DNA from: an uncultured Fodinibius sp.
Lineage (GTDB): Bacteria; Bacteroidota; Rhodothermia; Balneolales; Balneolaceae
Assembly (NCBI GenBank): GCA_913057775.1
Contig: CAJXOG010000012.1
Location: 1-48,255, forward strand
Direction: 5' to 3'
DNA: 48,255 nt
A program made the position numbers and the translations under genes. Below are positions 44,462 to 48,255 of this stretch, piece after piece; the first letter of the stretch is position 1, and each line of letters begins with the position of its first letter. The notes below the pieces were generated by a model, which ran no database searches, was not told the origin of the DNA, and saw nothing but the letters and a program-made list of their open reading frames with translations.

Positions 44462-46435
44462 ATGGACTTATCGAATAGGATCAGTATATCTACTATATTC
44501 TTGTCAATATTTACCAGCGTATTTTTTGTGCTGGGTCTTTGTAATATTACTCAGGCTCAAGAGGTTGAAACCCTTGATACGCTGGTAGTTTCAAAAGAGG
44601 TGGTGATTTCTTCCAGCAGAGTCCCCCAAACAGCAGCAGGTTCAGGTCGTAATATTACAACAATATCGGCGCAGATGATTGAGGATACTCCTGCTCATAC
44701 GCCCGATGAAATGCTGCGTTATATCCCAGGTGTGGAGGTGCAATCGCGAGGTGCTTTTGGTACGCAGTCGGATTTTAGCCTGCGGGGAAGCACATTTTCT
44801 CAAGTGCTGGTGTTGGTAGACGGAATGAGGATAAACGATCCGCTGACAGCCCATTTCAATTCAAATATTCCGGTAGCTCCAGACGAAATTCAGCGTATTG
44901 AAGTTCTGCACGGTCCGGCGGCAGCACAATATGGTGCTGATGCAATGGGTGGTGTCATTAATATTATTACCCATACATTTGGTGGCCAGTCAAATGAAAA
45001 GAAAACGAACGCCCGCATTAAAGGCGGTTATGGTCAGAATGATCTTAAAATGGGACGAGGCGGATTTTATCACAGCACCCAAAACTACCGTATCAGTGGC
45101 GGTGGTATGTGGCATCAAAGTCCCGGCCAGGAGTTGGCCAACGACTATAACAACCGTTTTAATATTGCTAACGGTTCAGTTTCAGGTGGAGTAAAGCTAA
45201 ATAATAACTGGGATTTAGCACTCCGAACGGGTTACGACTATCGTGACTTTAATGCGAAGTATTTTTATACCGCGAGTCCATTAGATGAAGCCACCGAAAC
45301 GATTTCAATGTGGTGGAATCAGATGCGCTTACAGCGAAGTACCCAAAATAGTATAACAACTATAAAAGGATCATTTAAGCGCACGAAGGATGAATTTATT
45401 TTCAATCCGCAGTTCCCGGGTAATAATCATACAACCTCCAGAGGGGCGTTACAGCTGTATCAGTATCGTCAATTATCGGACAGCTGGGATCTTACTTATG
45501 GTGCACAACTGGATAACCGGATGATTAGAAGTAATGATAGGGGGGACCACAGTAACTGGCATTACGCAGGTTTTGCAATGGTGCAGTGGCACCCAACTAA
45601 TCCGATGACCCTATCAGGAAGCATTCGGATGGATCATGATGATAATTATGGCACAGAGTTGATGCCACAGGTCAGCTTTTCCTATCAGCAAGAACAGTGG
45701 ATATTACGGGCATCAGGAGGGCGCAGTGTTCGTGCTCCGAGCTATACAGAACGTTTTATTTCAACTAACTTATCAGGTCCGTTAACTGAAGGACGAAATA
45801 TCGGTAATCCGTGGCTAAAGGCCGAACGTGCTTGGTCGGGCGAATTGGGTGCTGATCTTTTTCTCCGGAAGAATGTGCGTTTTTCTGCAACTGGATTTGT
45901 TAGAGAGTCAACAGATTTGATTGACTACGCGTTGACGAATACAGCACATATTCGTAATGATGACAATCTACAATCAGGAGGAAATTACCTGTATGCCCGA
46001 AACATCAATAACGTTACGACCGCAGGTGTAGAAACAGAGCTTTCTATGAGTAAAAATCTGGGTAATAATTGGCTGTTTAATAGTACTATGGGTTATACTT
46101 TTACCGACTTTTTTGGGGATGAGGATGTAGCCTCGAAATATGTATCCAATTATGCCCGACACCTTGTGAATGGAATTGTCAGCGTGAGCTATGGGCCGAT
46201 AGAAGGATCGGTAAGTGCGGTTTGGAAGAAGCGAGAACCTTCAGCTAATGAGAATATTGGAGCGTTTAAATCATCAGTGTACAGCTTGTGGAATGTAAAG
46301 CTTAATTATGATATCACTAAAGGCGTGTCGGTCGGGTTGCAGGTTGATAATGTATTTAACCAGGATAATCAGGATGTGCTTGGTGCACGTATGCCAGAAC
46401 GATGGGCGCTGGGAACACTTACCTGGAAATTATAA
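44462..46435 (+). CDS. TonB-dependent outer-membrane receptor (CirA/BtuB-like, no N-terminal extension)
   Basis: A 657-residue receptor. The signal peptide ends NITQAQ. The TonB box is likely near DTLVVSKE. The plug domain (about 55-175) has PDEMLRYIPGVEV, SDFSLRGSTFSQVLVLVDGMRINDP (quoted in part) and AAQYGADAMGGVINIITH. The barrel ends WALGTLTWKL, with hydrophobic last residue. Unlike the receptor near 9 kb, it lacks the carboxypeptidase-regulatory-like domain. The plug motif RG-S-x-F-x-Q-V-L-V-L-V-D-G-M resembles cobalamin, siderophore and vitamin receptors. A terminator precedes it, so it has its own promoter in 44361-44461. The substrate is unknown. Confidence 0.9.
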   Translation: MDLSNRISISTIFLSIFTSVFFVLGLCNITQAQEVETLDTLVVSKEVVISSSRVPQTAAGSGRNITTISAQMIEDTPAHTPDEMLRYIPGVEVQSRGAFGTQSDFSLRGSTFSQVLVLVDGMRINDPLTAHFNSNIPVAPDEIQRIEVLHGPAAAQYGADAMGGVINIITHTFGGQSNEKKTNARIKGGYGQNDLKMGRGGFYHSTQNYRISGGGMWHQSPGQELANDYNNRFNIANGSVSGGVKLNNNWDLALRTGYDYRDFNAKYFYTASPLDEATETISMWWNQMRLQRSTQNSITTIKGSFKRTKDEFIFNPQFPGNNHTTSRGALQLYQYRQLSDSWDLTYGAQLDNRMIRSNDRGDHSNWHYAGFAMVQWHPTNPMTLSGSIRMDHDDNYGTELMPQVSFSYQQEQWILRASGGRSVRAPSYTERFISTNLSGPLTEGRNIGNPWLKAERAWSGELGADLFLRKNVRFSATGFVRESTDLIDYALTNTAHIRNDDNLQSGGNYLYARNINNVTTAGVETELSMSKNLGNNWLFNSTMGYTFTDFFGDEDVASKYVSNYARHLVNGIVSVSYGPIEGSVSAVWKKREPSANENIGAFKSSVYSLWNVKLNYDITKGVSVGLQVDNVFNQDNQDVLGARMPERWALGTLTWKL

Positions 46436-46476
46436 GTCGGCAACGCTGGAAAAGCGAAGCCTACCTCTAAATTTCG

Positions 46477-46517
46477 AATCCTCGCAATAAAATACTGCGG
46501 GGATTTGTCTTTTTTTG
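46477..46517 (+). terminator. Rho-independent terminator after the TonB receptor
   Basis: A ten-base-pair stem with one wobble (AATCCTCGCA at 46477-46486 with TGCGGGGATT at 46496-46505) and a nine-base loop are followed by TGTCTTTTTTT. It lies about 40 bases after the receptor stop. Confidence 0.82.
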
Positions 46518-46778
46518 ATATACTGTATTTAGCGCTTTTGTTGCCATTGGCTTTTGTATCGGGCGTACTGTTCATCAAAGAAAGCCCAATGGGGTTATCT
46601 GCTGGCACCTTTGTACGTCATTTTTCTATCTATTTTGATGTTAGCCCTTACAGCAAAAGTAGTTGGAATGGGGCTGTTGGGACAGAATATTATGCCTGCC
46701 ATTATCATAATTCCTTTATTTAGTTTCGTAGCTATTGTTTGCTCGGTCTTGATTGTTCGGAATATAGAAGAGTCTTAA
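46505..46778 (+). pseudogene. Possible small membrane protein broken by a frameshift
   Basis: Two overlapping frames carry membrane-like segments that fit one after the other. Frame A from TTG 46505 has LALLLPLAFVSGVLFI and KESPMGLSAGTF, then turns polar. Frame B, open from TTG 46554, has YVIFLSILMLALTAKVVG and NIMPAIIIIPLFSFVAIVCS and ends RNIEES at 46778. Switching frame near 46605-46618 would give a single ~90-residue, three-helix protein. Alternatively, only frame B is real, with a start inside the region (for example the ATG of MLALTAKVVG). No family is recognised and the start of frame A lies inside the terminator. Confidence 0.35.
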
Positions 46779-46987
46779 TGAGCAAATAAGCTAAAGTAAG
46801 ACTATTGTAATCTATGGATGCAGATTTTGTACCCTTAACTATTGATACTAGAAATGATCAGTAGTCATAATAAATAGCGGTAGCTAATAAGTACTGTTGA
46901 TATAGAAGGGGGATAGAAGATTTATCTATAGTGCAAAGGGCAATACTATTGCCAGATTGGCTGAAAGGTTTTATGAAAGAAAATAAA

Positions 46988-47016
46988 AAAGGCGATCTCG
47001 AAAAGAGATCGCCTTT
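46988..47016 (-). terminator. Rho-independent terminator after the OmpA lipoprotein gene
   Basis: A perfect twelve-base-pair stem (AAAGGCGATCTC at 46988-46999 with GAGATCGCCTTT at 47005-47016) around a five-base loop ends in a T-run on the minus strand, 24 bases after the OmpA gene stop. Confidence 0.9.
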
Positions 47017-47040
47017 AATAATTTATTTTTGCTTTAAGCC

Positions 47041-47988
47041 TTAGTTACTTGGCTCATATTGATAAGGGTTCAACGGATGTGATTCTGCACGTCGATTTTT
47101 ACGGCAGCCTTTTTCTTCCGTTTGTTCCATACATGGTTGAGGCGCTTTTCCTAATCCGCGAGATTCAATGCGATTTTCAGAAACGCCATTTTCGATATAA
47201 AATTGTTTGACGGATTCTGCTCGTCGTTTACTCAAACGCAAGTTGTACTGATCGCCACCAACGTGGTCAGTAAAAGCGTCAATGCGAATTCGGAACTTAG
47301 AAGAATTCATCAATTTCTTGATGTTCTCGTTCAGGATACGAGCAGCGGACTCATCAATGTTCGACATATCGAAGTCGAAATTAACGGTTCCAAGAGCATC
47401 TTTCTTTAGGAAAGGAGGATCGTTACTGTCATTGGGATTAGTTCCCATTTCAACTTCCTGACCGTCGGTAAAACCGTTACCGTCAGAGTCAGCGTTGTTA
47501 GGATCAGTATTGTATTCATTAACTTCCTCAGCATCCGTGAGACCGTCACCATCGCTGTCAGCACTTAATGGATCGGTGTTGTATTCATTAACTTCCTCAC
47601 CATCAGTTAATCCGTCGCCGTCAGTATCTTCTTCGAGCGGATCGGTTTCATAGGAGTTAACTTCTTCACCGTCTTCAAGACCATCTCCGTCAGTGTCGGC
47701 ATTGTTAGGATCAGTGTCATATTCATTGATTTCCTCAGCATCAGTAAGACCATCGCCGTCGGTGTCGGCTTCAAGCGGACTAGTATCATGCTCATTCATT
47801 TCGGCCCAGTCACTAAGACCATCATCATCAGTATCAAGAGAACGGAGGGTCTCTTCATCTAATGATTGAAGATATTCCATATCACGGTCAGAAGGGGCTC
47901 TAAGTTCTTCGGTACCGGCACAGCTGGTGAGCAATGCCATTCCAAGAAACACGGAAGAGAGAAGTAGTAATAATTGTTTGTTTATCAT
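47041..47988 (-). CDS. OmpA-family lipoprotein with six thrombospondin type-3 repeats
   Basis: A 315-residue outer-membrane lipoprotein that should tether the envelope to peptidoglycan. The lipoprotein signal ends LLTSC (Cys23). Residues 52-189 consist of six 23-residue D-x-D-x-D-G-L-x-D units (at 52, 75, 98, 121, 144 and 167), the calcium-binding thrombospondin type-3 pattern, probably a rigid spacer. The OmpA C-like domain (about 199-300) has the diaminopimelate-binding region AFTDHVGGDQYN with Asp241, RLSKRRAESV with Arg256, and a later NRRAE. Two cysteines (286 and 295) could form a disulfide, as in other OmpA domains. No beta-barrel is present. Single gene with its own terminator. Confidence 0.92.
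   Translation of the reverse strand: MINKQLLLLLSSVFLGMALLTSCAGTEELRAPSDRDMEYLQSLDEETLRSLDTDDDGLSDWAEMNEHDTSPLEADTDGDGLTDAEEINEYDTDPNNADTDGDGLEDGEEVNSYETDPLEEDTDGDGLTDGEEVNEYNTDPLSADSDGDGLTDAEEVNEYNTDPNNADSDGNGFTDGQEVEMGTNPNDSNDPPFLKKDALGTVNFDFDMSNIDESAARILNENIKKLMNSSKFRIRIDAFTDHVGGDQYNLRLSKRRAESVKQFYIENGVSENRIESRGLGKAPQPCMEQTEEKGCRKNRRAESHPLNPYQYEPSN
47422..47835 (-). repeat. Six tandem 69-base coding repeats (type-3 calcium repeats)
   Basis: In-frame tandem repeats of exactly 23 codons within the OmpA lipoprotein gene. Neighbouring units are very similar at DNA level (for example the stretches coding DTDGDGLTDAEE and DTDGDGLTDGEE), so unit number could vary by slippage or recombination. Confidence 0.85.
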
Positions 47989-48180
47989 CGTGTTACGAGT
48001 GTAGGTTAAAAGTTGATTTGTGATAAGTTGTAAGATAGAGTTTTCCAGAAAAATTTTAAATACCTGTTTAAAACTGTTGGTTACAATATGTTATCTAATA
48101 TAATCAAATACAAAAAAAAGTAATCTTATTAATGGGTGTAATTTTCGATAAAAGTTCTTTATATTTATCGACTCCTAAAA

Positions 48181-48254
<74 letters not shown>

Positions 48255-48255
48255 C

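Noticed and set aside
47422..47835. CRISPR-like tandem repeat
   Set aside because: The 69-base units are contiguous, in frame and encode the D-x-D-x-D-G-L-x-D calcium-repeat pattern; there are no spacers.

Overview
The window looks like chromosome of a Bacteroidota-type bacterium, most plausibly the Balneolota/Rhodothermota side (a marine or halophilic relative of Balneola/Fodinibius). The reasons are a SusC/SusD pair, TonB receptors with N-terminal carboxypeptidase-regulatory-like domains, a DUF5686 protein, a DUF4293 protein, OmpA-type lipoproteins with thrombospondin type-3 repeats, TAnnTTTG-like -7 boxes, moderate-to-low GC and few strong Shine-Dalgarno sites. The taxonomic call is inference; the gene content is read from the sequence. 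No CRISPR array, insertion sequence or rRNA was seen.

Layout. 1-6.67 kb: a TetR-type regulator cut by the window edge, then a TolC/adaptor/RND efflux operon closed by a terminator. 6.7-8.1 kb: a DUF4293 membrane protein and an EamA transporter. 8.1-10.4 kb: a TonB receptor on the minus strand, then a 620-base gap. 11-12.5 kb: an MltF-like lytic transglycosylase, convergent and overlapping by 8 bases with a minus-strand partner-switching cassette at 12.5-15.0 kb (STAS protein, RsbW-like kinase, GAF-GAF-PP2C phosphatase). 15.4-16.9 kb: an alpha/beta hydrolase and a SPOR lipoprotein. 17.1-20.1 kb: a ferric-iron-type ABC permease and ATPase behind a perfect DtxR/MntR-like palindrome; the permease has no ordinary start codon. 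20.1-23.1 kb: a small CxxCH protein and a DUF5686 protein. 23.3-27.8 kb: an arsenosugar-type gene set (peroxidase-like protein, ArsS radical SAM protein, two glycosyltransferase-like proteins), divergent from a mercuric-reductase-like flavoprotein.

28.5-39.6 kb: a probable four-gene operon of SusC, SusD and two tandem paralogous ~1045-residue BNR/VPS10-propeller proteins, ending in a strong terminator. Two near-identical ~104-base elements in the same orientation bracket this block (27836-27939 and 39704-39806). Each reads on the minus strand as an RNA ending in a hairpin plus U-tract. Beside the right copy lies a LexA-family remnant with an in-frame stop; to the right of the left copy are coding scraps in shifted frames. 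40.1-46.4 kb: a CPBP protease, an M28 peptidase with an altered metal-ligand motif, an S9 peptidase and another TonB receptor. 46.5-48.25 kb: a possible frameshifted small membrane protein, an OmpA lipoprotein with six 23-residue calcium-binding-type repeats, and tRNA-Ala(GGC) at the edge.

Together the right half reads as an outer-membrane uptake and proteolysis region (SusCD, propeller proteins, exported M28 and S9 peptidases, TonB receptor). The left half covers efflux, metal acquisition, arsenic chemistry and signalling. The strongest candidates for something undescribed are the paired 104-base element around the SusCD/VPS10 block, the AUU-start permease with its palindromic operator, and the arsenosugar cluster that lacks arsM within the window.
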